Positions 24,901 to 37,784 of a stretch of DNA of 41,917 bases are shown in pieces. Below the pieces are notes generated by a model. It was given only the letters and a program-made list of their open reading frames with translations. It made no database searches and was not told where the DNA came from. The first letter of the stretch is position 1; every line of letters begins with the position of its first letter. Origin of the DNA: Aphanomyces cochlioides (lineage: Eukaryota > Oomycota > Saprolegniomycetes > Saprolegniales > Verrucalvaceae); contig JAHQRK010000071.1 in the NCBI GenBank assembly GCA_019828595.1, positions 1 through 41,917 on the forward strand. The letters run 5' to 3'. A program made the translations under genes and the position numbers.

Positions 24901-27900
24901 GGGGTCGAGATGTGCATGTGGCACGTGGGTACCAAAAGTGGAGAAAAAGTGGCATCGAGATGCATTTTGTGGTATGCTTGGGACTCTCGCGTGTTGATTT
25001 CGGACCAAGTTGATGCTTGGTCGTCCACCACACGAGCATGACACCTTTCAAACATGCCAGACGTGGCGAGTGGGTATCTCGATGGGGTCGAGATGTGCAT
25101 GTGGCACGTGGGTACCAAAAGTGGAGAAAAAGTGGCATCGAGATGCATTTTGTGGGGTATGCTTGGGACTCTCGCGTGTTGATTTCGGACCAAGTTGATG
25201 CTTGGTCGTCCACCACACGAGCATGACACCTTTCAAACATGCCAGACGTGGCGAGTGGGTATCTCGATGGGGTCGAGATGTGCATGTGGCACGTGGGTAC
25301 CAAAAGTGGAGAAAAAAGTGGCATCGAGATGCATTTTGTGGGGTATGCTTGGGACTCTCGCGTGTTGATTTCGGACCAAGTTGATGCTTGGTCGTCCACC
25401 ACACGAGCATGACACCTTTCAAACATGCCAGACGTGGCGAGTGGGTATCTCGATGGGGTCGAGATGTGCATGTGGCACGTGGGTACCAAAAGTGGAGAAA
25501 AAGTGGCATCGAGATGCATTTTGTGGGGTATGCTGGGACTCTCGCGTGTTGATTTCGGACCAAGTTGATGCTTGGTCGTCCACCACACGAGCATGACACC
25601 TTTCAAACATGCCAGACGTGGCGAGTGGGTATCTCGATGGGGTCGAGATGTGCATGTGGCACGTGGGTACCAAAAGTGGAGAAAAAGTGGCATCGAGATG
25701 CATTTTGTGGGGTATGCTTGGGACTCTCGCGTGTTGATTTCGGACCAAGTTGATGCTTGGTCGTCCACCACACGAGCATGACACCTTTCAAACATGCCAG
25801 ACGTGGCGAGTGGGTATCTCGATGGGGTCGAGATGTGCATGTGGCACGTGGGTACCAAAAGTGGAGAAAAAGTGGCATCGAGATGCATTTTGTGGGGTAT
25901 GCTTGGGACTCTCGCGTGTTGATTTCGGACCAAGTTGATGCTTGGTCGTCCACCACACGAGCATGACACCTTTCAAACATGCCAGACGTGGCGAGTGGGT
26001 ATCTCGATGGGGTCGAGATGTGCATGTGGCACGTGGGTACCAAAAGTGGAGAAAAAGTGGCATCGAGATGCATTTTGTGGTATGCTTGGGACTCTCGCGT
26101 GTTGATTTCGGACCAAGTTGATGCTTGGTCGTCCACCACACGAGCATGACACCTTTCAAACATGCCAGACGTGGCGAGTGGGTATCTCGATGGGGTCGAG
26201 ATGTGCATGTGGCACGTGGGTACCAAAAGTGGAGAAAAAGTGGCATCGAGATGCATTTTGTGGGGTATGCTTGGGACTCTCGCGTGTTGATTTCGGACCA
26301 AGTTGATGCTTGGTCGTCCACCACACGAGCATGACACCTTTCAAACATGCCAGACGTGGCGAGTGGGTATCTCGATGGGGTCGAGATGTGCATGTGGCAC
26401 GTGGGTACCAAAAGTGGAGAAAAAGTGGCATCGAGATGCATTTTGTGGGTATGCTGGGACTCTCGCGTGTTGATTTCGGACCAAGTTGATGCTTGGTCGT
26501 CCACCACACGAGCATGACACCTTTCAAACATGCCAGACGTGGCGAGTGGGTATCTCGATGGGGTCGAGATGTGCATGTGGCACGTGGGTACCAAAGTGGA
26601 GAAAAAGTGGCATCGAGATGCATTTTGTGGGGTATGCTTGGGACTCTCGCGTGTTGATTTCGGACCAAGTTGATGCTTGGTCGTCCACCACACGAGCATG
26701 ACACCTTTCAAACATGCCAGACGTGGCGAGTGGGTATCTCGATGGGGTCGAGATGTGCATGTGGCACGTGGGTACCAAAAGTGGAGAAAAAGTGGCATCG
26801 AGATGCATTTTGTGGGGTATGCTTGGGACTCTCGCGTGTTGATTTCGGACCAAGTTGATGCTTGGTCGTCCACCACACGAGCATGACACCTTTCAAACAT
26901 GCCAGACGTGGCGAGTGGGTATCTCGATGGGGTCGAGATGTGCATGTGGCACGTGGGTACCAAAAGTGGAGAAAAAGTGGCATCGAGATGCATTTTGTGG
27001 GGTATGCTTGGGACTCTCGCGTGTTGATTTCGGACCAAGTTGATGCTTGGTCGTCCACCACACGAGCATGACACCTTTCAAACATGCCAGACGTGGCGAG
27101 TGGGTATCTCGATGGGGTCGAGATGTGCATGTGGCACGTGGGTACCAAAAGTGGAGAAAAAGTGGCATCGAGATGCATTTTGTGGGGTATGCTTGGGACT
27201 CTCGCGTGTTGATTTCGGACCAAGTTGATGCTTGGTCGTCCACCACACGAGCATGACACCTTTCAAACATGCCAGACGTGGCGAGTGGGTATCTCGATGG
27301 GGTCGAGATGTGCATGTGGCACGTGGGTACCAAAAGTGGAGAAAAAGTGGCATCGAGATGCATTTTGTGGGGTATGCTTGGGACTCTCGCGTGTTGATTT
27401 CGGACCAAGTTGATGCTTGGTCGTCCACCACACGAGCATGACACCTTTCAAACATGCCAGACGTGGCGAGTGGGTATCTCGATGGGGTCGAGATGTGCAT
27501 GTGGCACGTGGGTACCAAAAGTGGAGAAAAAGTGGCATCGAGATGCATTTTGTGGGGTATGCTTGGGACTCTCGCGTGTTGATTTCGGACCAAGTTGATG
27601 CTTGGTCGTCCACCACACGAGCATGACACCTTTCAAACATGCCAGACGTGGCGAGTGGGTATCTCGATGGGGTCGAGATGTGCATGTGGCACGTGGGTAC
27701 CAAAGTGGAGAAAAAGTGGCATCGAGATGCATTTTGTGGGGTATGCTTGGGACTCTCGCGTGTTGATTTCGGACCAAGTTGATGCTTGGTCGTCCACCAC
27801 ACGAGCATGACACCTTTCAAACATGCCAGACGTGGCGAGTGGGTATCTCGATGGGGTCGAGATGTGCATGTGGCACGTGGGTACCAAAAGTGGAGAAAAA

Positions 27901-29108
27901 GTGGCATCGAGATGCATTTTGTGGGGTATGCTTGGGACTCTCGCGTGTTGATTTCGGACCAAGTTGATGCTTGGTCGTCCACCACACGAGCATGACACCT
28001 TTCAAACATGCCAGACGTGGCGAGTGGGTATCTCGATGGGGTCGAGATGTGCATGTGGCACGTGGGTACCAAAAGTGGAGAAAAAGTGGCATCGAGATGC
28101 ATTTTGTGGGGTATGCTTGGGACTCTCGCGTGTTGATTTCGGACCAAGTTGATGCTTGGTCGTCCACCACACGAGCATGACACCTTTCAAACATGCCAGA
28201 CGTGGCGAGTGGGTATCTCGATGGGGTCGAGATGTGCATGTGGCACGTGGGTACCAAAAGTGGAGAAAAAGTGGCATCGAGATGCATTTTGTGGGGTATG
28301 CTTGGGACTCTCGCGTGTTGATTTCGGACCAAGTTGATGCTTGGTCGTCCACCACACGAGCATGACACCTTTCAAACATGCCAGACGTGGCGAGTGGGTA
28401 TCTCGATGGGGTCGAGATGTGCATGTGGCACGTGGGTACCAAAGTGGAGAAAAAGTGGCATCGAGATGCATTTTGTGGGGTATGCTTGGGACTCTCGCGT
28501 GTTGATTTCGGACCAAGTTGATGCTTGGTCGTCCACCACACGAGCATGACACCTTTCAAACATGCCAGACGTGGCGAGTGGGTATCTCGATGGGGTCGAG
28601 ATGTGCATGTGGCACGTGGGTACCAAAAGTGGAGAAAAAGTGGCATCGAGATGCATTTTGTGGGGTATGCTTGGGACTCTCGCGTGTTGATTTCGGACCA
28701 AGTTGATGCTTGGTCGTCCACCACACGAGCATGACACCTTTCAAACATGCCAGACGTGGCGAGTGGGTATCTCGATGGGGTCGAGATGTGCATGTGGCAC
28801 GTGGGTACCAAAAGTGGAGAAAAAGTGGCATCGAGATGCATTTTGTGGGGTATGCTTGGGACTCTCGCGTGTTGATTTCGGACCAAGTTGATGCTTGGTC
28901 GTCCACCACACGAGCATGACACCTTTCAAACATGCCAGACGTGGCGAGTGGGTATCTCGATGGGGTCGAGATGTGCATGTGGCACGTGGGTACCAAAAGT
29001 GGAGAAAAAAGTGGCATCGAGATGCATTTTGTGGGGTATGCTTGGGACTCTCGCGTGTTGATTTCGGACCAAGTTGATGCTTGGTCGTCCACCACACGAG
29101 CATGACAC
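21906..29108. repeat. Variant-rich satellite segment (39 monomers)
   Basis: About 15 of 39 monomers differ in length. They include A3 (near 21979, 23641, 24195, 26594, 27703, 28442), A6 (near 22359, 24390, 25314, 29007), G2 (near 22939, 24971, 26079) and single-T loss in TTGGG (near 25534, 26454). One monomer also lacks the C of GTGGCGAG near 23590, and one has G3 near 26448. Every change is an indel; I see no substitution over 7.2 kb. Confidence 0.87.
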
Positions 29109-30218
29109 CTTTCAAACATGCCAGACGTGGCGAGTGGGTATCTCGATGGGGTCGAGATGTGCATGTGGCACGTGGGTACCAAAAGTGGAGAAAAAGTGGC
29201 ATCGAGATGCATTTTGTGGGGTATGCTTGGGACTCTCGCGTGTTGATTTCGGACCAAGTTGATGCTTGGTCGTCCACCACACGAGCATGACACCTTTCAA
29301 ACATGCCAGACGTGGCGAGTGGGTATCTCGATGGGGTCGAGATGTGCATGTGGCACGTGGGTACCAAAAGTGGAGAAAAAGTGGCATCGAGATGCATTTT
29401 GTGGGGTATGCTTGGGACTCTCGCGTGTTGATTTCGGACCAAGTTGATGCTTGGTCGTCCACCACACGAGCATGACACCTTTCAAACATGCCAGACGTGG
29501 CGAGTGGGTATCTCGATGGGGTCGAGATGTGCATGTGGCACGTGGGTACCAAAAGTGGAGAAAAAGTGGCATCGAGATGCATTTTGTGGGGTATGCTTGG
29601 GACTCTCGCGTGTTGATTTCGGACCAAGTTGATGCTTGGTCGTCCACCACACGAGCATGACACCTTTCAAACATGCCAGACGTGGCGAGTGGGTATCTCG
29701 ATGGGGTCGAGATGTGCATGTGGCACGTGGGTACCAAAAGTGGAGAAAAAGTGGCATCGAGATGCATTTTGTGGGGTATGCTTGGGACTCTCGCGTGTTG
29801 ATTTCGGACCAAGTTGATGCTTGGTCGTCCACCACACGAGCATGACACCTTTCAAACATGCCAGACGTGGCGAGTGGGTATCTCGATGGGGTCGAGATGT
29901 GCATGTGGCACGTGGGTACCAAAAGTGGAGAAAAAGTGGCATCGAGATGCATTTTGTGGGGTATGCTTGGGACTCTCGCGTGTTGATTTCGGACCAAGTT
30001 GATGCTTGGTCGTCCACCACACGAGCATGACACCTTTCAAACATGCCAGACGTGGCGAGTGGGTATCTCGATGGGGTCGAGATGTGCATGTGGCACGTGG
30101 GTACCAAAAGTGGAGAAAAAGTGGCATCGAGATGCATTTTGTGGGGTATGCTTGGGACTCTCGCGTGTTGATTTCGGACCAAGTTGATGCTTGGTCGTCC
30201 ACCACACGAGCATGACAC
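29109..30218. repeat. Uniform run of 6 identical 185-bp monomers
   Basis: Six consecutive consensus monomers with exact 185-bp spacing between an A6-bearing copy on the left and another on the right. Confidence 0.9.
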
Positions 30219-33200
30219 CTTTCAAACATGCCAGACGTGGCGAGTGGGTATCTCGATGGGGTCGAGATGTGCATGTGGCACGTGGGTACCAAAAGTGGAG
30301 AAAAAAGTGGCATCGAGATGCATTTTGTGGGGTATGCTTGGGACTCTCGCGTGTTGATTTCGGACCAAGTTGATGCTTGGTCGTCCACCACACGAGCATG
30401 ACACCTTTCAAACATGCCAGACGTGGCGAGTGGGTATCTCGATGGGGTCGAGATGTGCATGTGGCACGTGGGTACCAAAAGTGGAGAAAAAGTGGCATCG
30501 AGATGCATTTTGTGGGGTATGCTTGGGACTCTCGCGTGTTGATTTCGGACCAAGTTGATGCTTGGTCGTCCACCACACGAGCATGACACCTTTCAAACAT
30601 GCCAGACGTGGCGAGTGGGTATCTCGATGGGGTCGAGATGTGCATGTGGCACGTGGGTACCAAAAGTGGAGAAAAAGTGGCATCGAGATGCATTTTGTGG
30701 GGTATGCTTGGGACTCTCGCGTGTTGATTTCGGACCAAGTTGATGCTTGGTCGTCCACCACACGAGCATGACACCTTTCAAACATGCCAGACGTGGCGAG
30801 TGGGTATCTCGATGGGGTCGAGATGTGCATGTGGCACGTGGGTACCAAAAGTGGAGAAAAAGTGGCATCGAGATGCATTTTGTGGGGTATGCTTGGGACT
30901 CTCGCGTGTTGATTTCGGACCAAGTTGATGCTTGGTCGTCCACCACACGAGCATGACACCTTTCAAACATGCCAGACGTGGCGAGTGGGTATCTCGATGG
31001 GGTCGAGATGTGCATGTGGCACGTGGGTACCAAAGTGGAGAAAAAGTGGCATCGAGATGCATTTTGTGGGGTATGCTTGGGACTCTCGCGTGTTGATTTC
31101 GGACCAAGTTGATGCTTGGTCGTCCACCACACGAGCATGACACCTTTCAAACATGCCAGACGTGGCGAGTGGGTATCTCGATGGGGTCGAGATGTGCATG
31201 TGGCACGTGGGTACCAAAAGTGGAGAAAAAGTGGCATCGAGATGCATTTTGTGGGGTATGCTTGGGACTCTCGCGTGTTGATTTCGGACCAAGTTGATGC
31301 TTGGTCGTCCACCACACGAGCATGACACCTTTCAAACATGCCAGACGTGGCGAGTGGGTATCTCGATGGGGTCGAGATGTGCATGTGGCACGTGGGTACC
31401 AAAAGTGGAGAAAAAAGTGGCATCGAGATGCATTTTGTGGGTATGCTTGGGACTCTCGCGTGTTGATTTCGGACCAAGTTGATGCTTGGTCGTCCACCAC
31501 ACGAGCATGACACCTTTCAAACATGCCAGACGTGGCGAGTGGGTATCTCGATGGGGTCGAGATGTGCATGTGGCACGTGGGTACCAAAAGTGGAGAAAAA
31601 GTGGCATCGAGATGCATTTTGTGGGGTATGCTTGGGACTCTCGCGTGTTGATTTCGGACCAAGTTGATGCTTGGTCGTCCACCACACGAGCATGACACCT
31701 TTCAAACATGCCAGACGTGGCGAGTGGGTATCTCGATGGGGTCGAGATGTGCATGTGGCACGTGGGTACCAAAGTGGAAAAAAGTGGCATCGAGATGCAT
31801 TTTGTGGGGTATGCTTGGGACTCTCGCGTGTTGATTTCGGACCAAGTTGATGCTTGGTCGTCCACCACACGAGCATGACACCTTTCAAACATGCCAGACG
31901 TGGCGAGTGGGTATCTCGATGGGGTCGAGATGTGCATGTGGCACGTGGGTACCAAAAGTGGAGAAAAAGTGGCATCGAGATGCATTTTGTGGGGTATGCT
32001 TGGGACTCTCGCGTGTTGATTTCGGACCAAGTTGATGCTTGGTCGTCCACCACACGAGCATGACACCTTTCAAACATGCCAGACGTGGCGAGTGGGTATC
32101 TCGATGGGGTCGAGATGTGCATGTGGCACGTGGGTACCAAAAGTGGAGAAAAAGTGGCATCGAGATGCATTTTGTGGGGTATGCTTGGGACTCTCGCGTG
32201 TTGATTTCGGACCAAGTTGATGCTTGGTCGTCCACCACACGAGCATGACACCTTTCAAACATGCCAGACGTGGCGAGTGGGTATCTCGATGGGGTCGAGA
32301 TGTGCATGTGGCACGTGGGTACCAAAGTGGAGAAAAAGTGGCATCGAGATGCATTTTGTGGTATGCTTGGGACTCTCGCGTGTTGATTTCGGACCAAGTT
32401 GATGCTTGGTCGTCCACCACACGAGCATGACACCTTTCAAACATGCCAGACGTGGCGAGTGGGTATCTCGATGGGGTCGAGATGTGCATGTGGCACGTGG
32501 GTACCAAAAGTGGAGAAAAAGTGGCATCGAGATGCATTTTGTGGGGTATGCTTGGGACTCTCGCGTGTTGATTTCGGACCAAGTTGATGCTTGGTCGTCC
32601 ACCACACGAGCATGACACCTTTCAAACATGCCAGACGTGGCGAGTGGGTATCTCGATGGGGTCGAGATGTGCATGTGGCACGTGGGTACCAAAAGTGGAG
32701 AAAAAGTGGCATCGAGATGCATTTTGTGGGGTATGCTTGGGACTCTCGCGTGTTGATTTCGGACCAAGTTGATGCTTGGTCGTCCACCACACGAGCATGA
32801 CACCTTTCAAACATGCCAGACGTGGCGAGTGGGTATCTCGATGGGGTCGAGATGTGCATGTGGCACGTGGGTACCAAAAGTGGAGAAAAAGTGGCATCGA
32901 GATGCATTTTGTGGGGTATGCTTGGGACTCTCGCGTGTTGATTTCGGACCAAGTTGATGCTTGGTCGTCCACCACACGAGCATGACACCTTTCAAACATG
33001 CCAGACGTGGCGAGTGGGTATCTCGATGGGGTCGAGATGTGCATGTGGCACGTGGGTACCAAAAGTGGAGAAAAAAGTGGCATCGAGATGCATTTTGTGG
33101 GGTATGCTTGGGACTCTCGCGTGTTGATTTCGGACCAAGTTGATGCTTGGTCGTCCACCACACGAGCATGACACCTTTCAAACATGCCAGACGTGGCGAG

Positions 33201-36200
33201 TGGGTATCTCGATGGGGTCGAGATGTGCATGTGGCACGTGGGTACCAAAAGTGGAGAAAAAGTGGCATCGAGATGCATTTTGTGGGGTATGCTTGGGACT
33301 CTCGCGTGTTGATTTCGGACCAAGTTGATGCTTGGTCGTCCACCACACGAGCATGACACCTTTCAAACATGCCAGACGTGGCGAGTGGGTATCTCGATGG
33401 GGTCGAGATGTGCATGTGGCACGTGGGTACCAAAAGTGGAGAAAAAGTGGCATCGAGATGCATTTTGTGGGGTATGCTTGGGACTCTCGCGTGTTGATTT
33501 CGGACCAAGTTGATGCTTGGTCGTCCACCACACGAGCATGACACCTTTCAAACATGCCAGACGTGGCGAGTGGGTATCTCGATGGGGTCGAGATGTGCAT
33601 GTGGCACGTGGGTACCAAAAGTGGAGAAAAAGTGGCATCGAGATGCATTTTGTGGGGTATGCTTGGGACTCTCGCGTGTTGATTTCGGACCAAGTTGATG
33701 CTTGGTCGTCCACCACACGAGCATGACACCTTTCAAACATGCCAGACGTGGCGAGTGGGTATCTCGATGGGGTCGAGATGTGCATGTGGCACGTGGGTAC
33801 CAAAAGTGGAGAAAAAGTGGCATCGAGATGCATTTTGTGGTATGCTTGGGACTCTCGCGTGTTGATTTCGGACCAAGTTGATGCTTGGTCGTCCACCACA
33901 CGAGCATGACACCTTTCAAACATGCCAGACGTGGCGAGTGGGTATCTCGATGGGGTCGAGATGTGCATGTGGCACGTGGGTACCAAAAGTGGAGAAAAAG
34001 TGGCATCGAGATGCATTTTGTGGGGTATGCTTGGGACTCTCGCGTGTTGATTTCGGACCAAGTTGATGCTTGGTCGTCCACCACACGAGCATGACACCTT
34101 TCAAACATGCCAGACGTGGCGAGTGGGTATCTCGATGGGGTCGAGATGTGCATGTGGCACGTGGGTACCAAAAGTGGAGAAAAAGTGGCATCGAGATGCA
34201 TTTTGTGGGGTATGCTTGGGACTCTCGCGTGTTGATTTCGGACCAAGTTGATGCTTGGTCGTCCACCACACGAGCATGACACCTTTCAAACATGCCAGAC
34301 GTGGCGAGTGGGTATCTCGATGGGGTCGAGATGTGCATGTGGCACGTGGGTACCAAAAGTGGAGAAAAAGTGGCATCGAGATGCATTTTGTGGGGTATGC
34401 TTGGGACTCTCGCGTGTTGATTTCGGACCAAGTTGATGCTTGGTCGTCCACCACACGAGCATGACACCTTTCAAACATGCCAGACGTGGCGAGTGGGTAT
34501 CTCGATGGGGTCGAGATGTGCATGTGGCACGTGGGTACCAAAAGTGGAGAAAAAGTGGCATCGAGATGCATTTTGTGGTATGCTTGGACTCTCGCGTGTT
34601 GATTTCGGACCAAGTTGATGCTTGGTCGTCCACCACACGAGCATGACACCTTTCAAACATGCCAGACGTGGCGAGTGGGTATCTCGATGGGGTCGAGATG
34701 TGCATGTGGCACGTGGGTACCAAAGTGGAGAAAAAGTGGCATCGAGATGCATTTTGTGGGGTATGCTTGGGACTCTCGCGTGTTGATTTCGGACCAAGTT
34801 GATGCTTGGTCGTCCACCACACGAGCATGACACCTTTCAAACATGCCAGACGTGGCGAGTGGGTATCTCGATGGGGTCGAGATGTGCATGTGGCACGTGG
34901 GTACCAAAAGTGGAGAAAAAGTGGCATCGAGATGCATTTTGTGGGGTATGCTTGGGACTCTCGCGTGTTGATTTCGGACCAAGTTGATGCTTGGTCGTCC
35001 ACCACACGAGCATGACACCTTTCAAACATGCCAGACGTGGCGAGTGGGTATCTCGATGGGGTCGAGATGTGCATGTGGCACGTGGGTACCAAAAGTGGAG
35101 AAAAAGTGGCATCGAGATGCATTTTGTGGTATGCTTGGGACTCTCGCGTGTTGATTTCGGACCAAGTTGATGCTTGGTCGTCCACCACACGAGCATGACA
35201 CCTTTCAAACATGCCAGACGTGGCGAGTGGGTATCTCGATGGGGTCGAGATGTGCATGTGGCACGTGGGTACCAAAAGTGGAGAAAAAGTGGCATCGAGA
35301 TGCATTTTGTGGTATGCTTGGGACTCTCGCGTGTTGATTTCGGACCAAGTTGATGCTTGGTCGTCCACCACACGAGCATGACACCTTTCAAACATGCCAG
35401 ACGTGGCGAGTGGGTATCTCGATGGGGTCGAGATGTGCATGTGGCACGTGGGTACCAAAGTGGAGAAAAAGTGGCATCGAGATGCATTTTGTGGGGTATG
35501 CTTGGGACTCTCGCGTGTTGATTTCGGACCAAGTTGATGCTTGGTCGTCCACCACACGAGCATGACACCTTTCAAACATGCCAGACGTGGCGAGTGGGTA
35601 TCTCGATGGGGTCGAGATGTGCATGTGGCACGTGGGTACCAAAAGTGGAAAAAAGTGGCATCGAGATGCATTTTGTGGGGTATGCTTGGGACTCTCGCGT
35701 GTTGATTTCGGACCAAGTTGATGCTTGGTCGTCCACCACACGAGCATGACACCTTTCAAACATGCCAGACGTGGCGAGTGGGTATCTCGATGGGGTCGAG
35801 ATGTGCATGTGGCACGTGGGTACCAAAAGTGGAGAAAAAGTGGCATCGAGATGCATTTTGTGGGGTATGCTTGGGACTCTCGCGTGTTGATTTCGGACCA
35901 AGTTGATGCTTGGTCGTCCACCACACGAGCATGACACCTTTCAAACATGCCAGACGTGGCGAGTGGGTATCTCGATGGGGTCGAGATGTGCATGTGGCAC
36001 GTGGGTACCAAAGTGGAGAAAAAGTGGCATCGAGATGCATTTTGTGGGGTATGCTTGGGACTCTCGCGTGTTGATTTCGGACCAAGTTGATGCTTGGTCG
36101 TCCACCACACGAGCATGACACCTTTCAAACATGCCAGACGTGGCGAGTGGGTATCTCGATGGGGTCGAGATGTGCATGTGGCACGTGGGTACCAAAAGTG

Positions 36201-36489
36201 GAGAAAAAGTGGCATCGAGATGCATTTTGTGGGGTATGCTTGGGACTCTCGCGTGTTGATTTCGGACCAAGTTGATGCTTGGTCGTCCACCACACGAGCA
36301 TGACACCTTTCAAACATGCCAGACGTGGCGAGTGGGTATCTCGATGGGGTCGAGATGTGCATGTGGCACGTGGGTACCAAAAGTGGAGAAAAAGTGGCAT
36401 CGAGATGCATTTTGTGGTATGCTTGGGACTCTCGCGTGTTGATTTCGGACCAAGTTGATGCTTGGTCGTCCACCACACGAGCATGACAC
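30219..36489. repeat. Variant-rich satellite segment (34 monomers), densest indels of the interior
   Basis: About half the monomers carry a length variant and several carry two. Examples: A6 plus G3 in one copy (31411-31442), so its length stays 185; A3 plus loss of the G between A-tracts near 31774-31780; A3 plus G2 near 32324-32361; G2 plus TTGGAC near 34576-34588; two successive G2 copies near 35127 and 35310; and loss of the G between the A-tracts near 35650. Because these shift the frame, this segment contains the longest spurious open frames of the window. No substitution is seen. Confidence 0.87.
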
Positions 36490-37784
36490 CTTTCAAACAT
36501 GCCAGACGTGGCGAGTGGGTATCTCGATGGGGTCGAGATGTGCATGTGGCACGTGGGTACCAAAAGTGGAGAAAAAGTGGCATCGAGATGCATTTTGTGG
36601 GGTATGCTTGGGACTCTCGCGTGTTGATTTCGGACCAAGTTGATGCTTGGTCGTCCACCACACGAGCATGACACCTTTCAAACATGCCAGACGTGGCGAG
36701 TGGGTATCTCGATGGGGTCGAGATGTGCATGTGGCACGTGGGTACCAAAAGTGGAGAAAAAGTGGCATCGAGATGCATTTTGTGGGGTATGCTTGGGACT
36801 CTCGCGTGTTGATTTCGGACCAAGTTGATGCTTGGTCGTCCACCACACGAGCATGACACCTTTCAAACATGCCAGACGTGGCGAGTGGGTATCTCGATGG
36901 GGTCGAGATGTGCATGTGGCACGTGGGTACCAAAAGTGGAGAAAAAGTGGCATCGAGATGCATTTTGTGGGGTATGCTTGGGACTCTCGCGTGTTGATTT
37001 CGGACCAAGTTGATGCTTGGTCGTCCACCACACGAGCATGACACCTTTCAAACATGCCAGACGTGGCGAGTGGGTATCTCGATGGGGTCGAGATGTGCAT
37101 GTGGCACGTGGGTACCAAAAGTGGAGAAAAAGTGGCATCGAGATGCATTTTGTGGGGTATGCTTGGGACTCTCGCGTGTTGATTTCGGACCAAGTTGATG
37201 CTTGGTCGTCCACCACACGAGCATGACACCTTTCAAACATGCCAGACGTGGCGAGTGGGTATCTCGATGGGGTCGAGATGTGCATGTGGCACGTGGGTAC
37301 CAAAAGTGGAGAAAAAGTGGCATCGAGATGCATTTTGTGGGGTATGCTTGGGACTCTCGCGTGTTGATTTCGGACCAAGTTGATGCTTGGTCGTCCACCA
37401 CACGAGCATGACACCTTTCAAACATGCCAGACGTGGCGAGTGGGTATCTCGATGGGGTCGAGATGTGCATGTGGCACGTGGGTACCAAAAGTGGAGAAAA
37501 AGTGGCATCGAGATGCATTTTGTGGGGTATGCTTGGGACTCTCGCGTGTTGATTTCGGACCAAGTTGATGCTTGGTCGTCCACCACACGAGCATGACACC
37601 TTTCAAACATGCCAGACGTGGCGAGTGGGTATCTCGATGGGGTCGAGATGTGCATGTGGCACGTGGGTACCAAAAGTGGAGAAAAAGTGGCATCGAGATG
37701 CATTTTGTGGGGTATGCTTGGGACTCTCGCGTGTTGATTTCGGACCAAGTTGATGCTTGGTCGTCCACCACACGAGCATGACAC
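36490..37784. repeat. Uniform run of 7 identical 185-bp monomers
   Basis: Seven consecutive consensus copies, the last long uniform tract before the right-hand diverged block. Confidence 0.9.

Noticed and set aside
24680..25969. 429-codon open frame on the - strand, with similar ones at 25788-27074, 4346-5452 and 21539-22645
   Set aside because: Same cause: frame rotation plus length variants in the repeat. Every monomer gives the same overlapping open frames on both strands, so none is specific evidence for a gene.
34286..35752. 488-codon open frame on the - strand
   Set aside because: The - strand of the monomer has only one stop (TGA) and 185 bp is not a multiple of 3, so a frame meets it once per three monomers. 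Clustered indels here skip that encounter. The translation is just the satellite read in rotating frames, has no family resemblance, and starts at GTG only.
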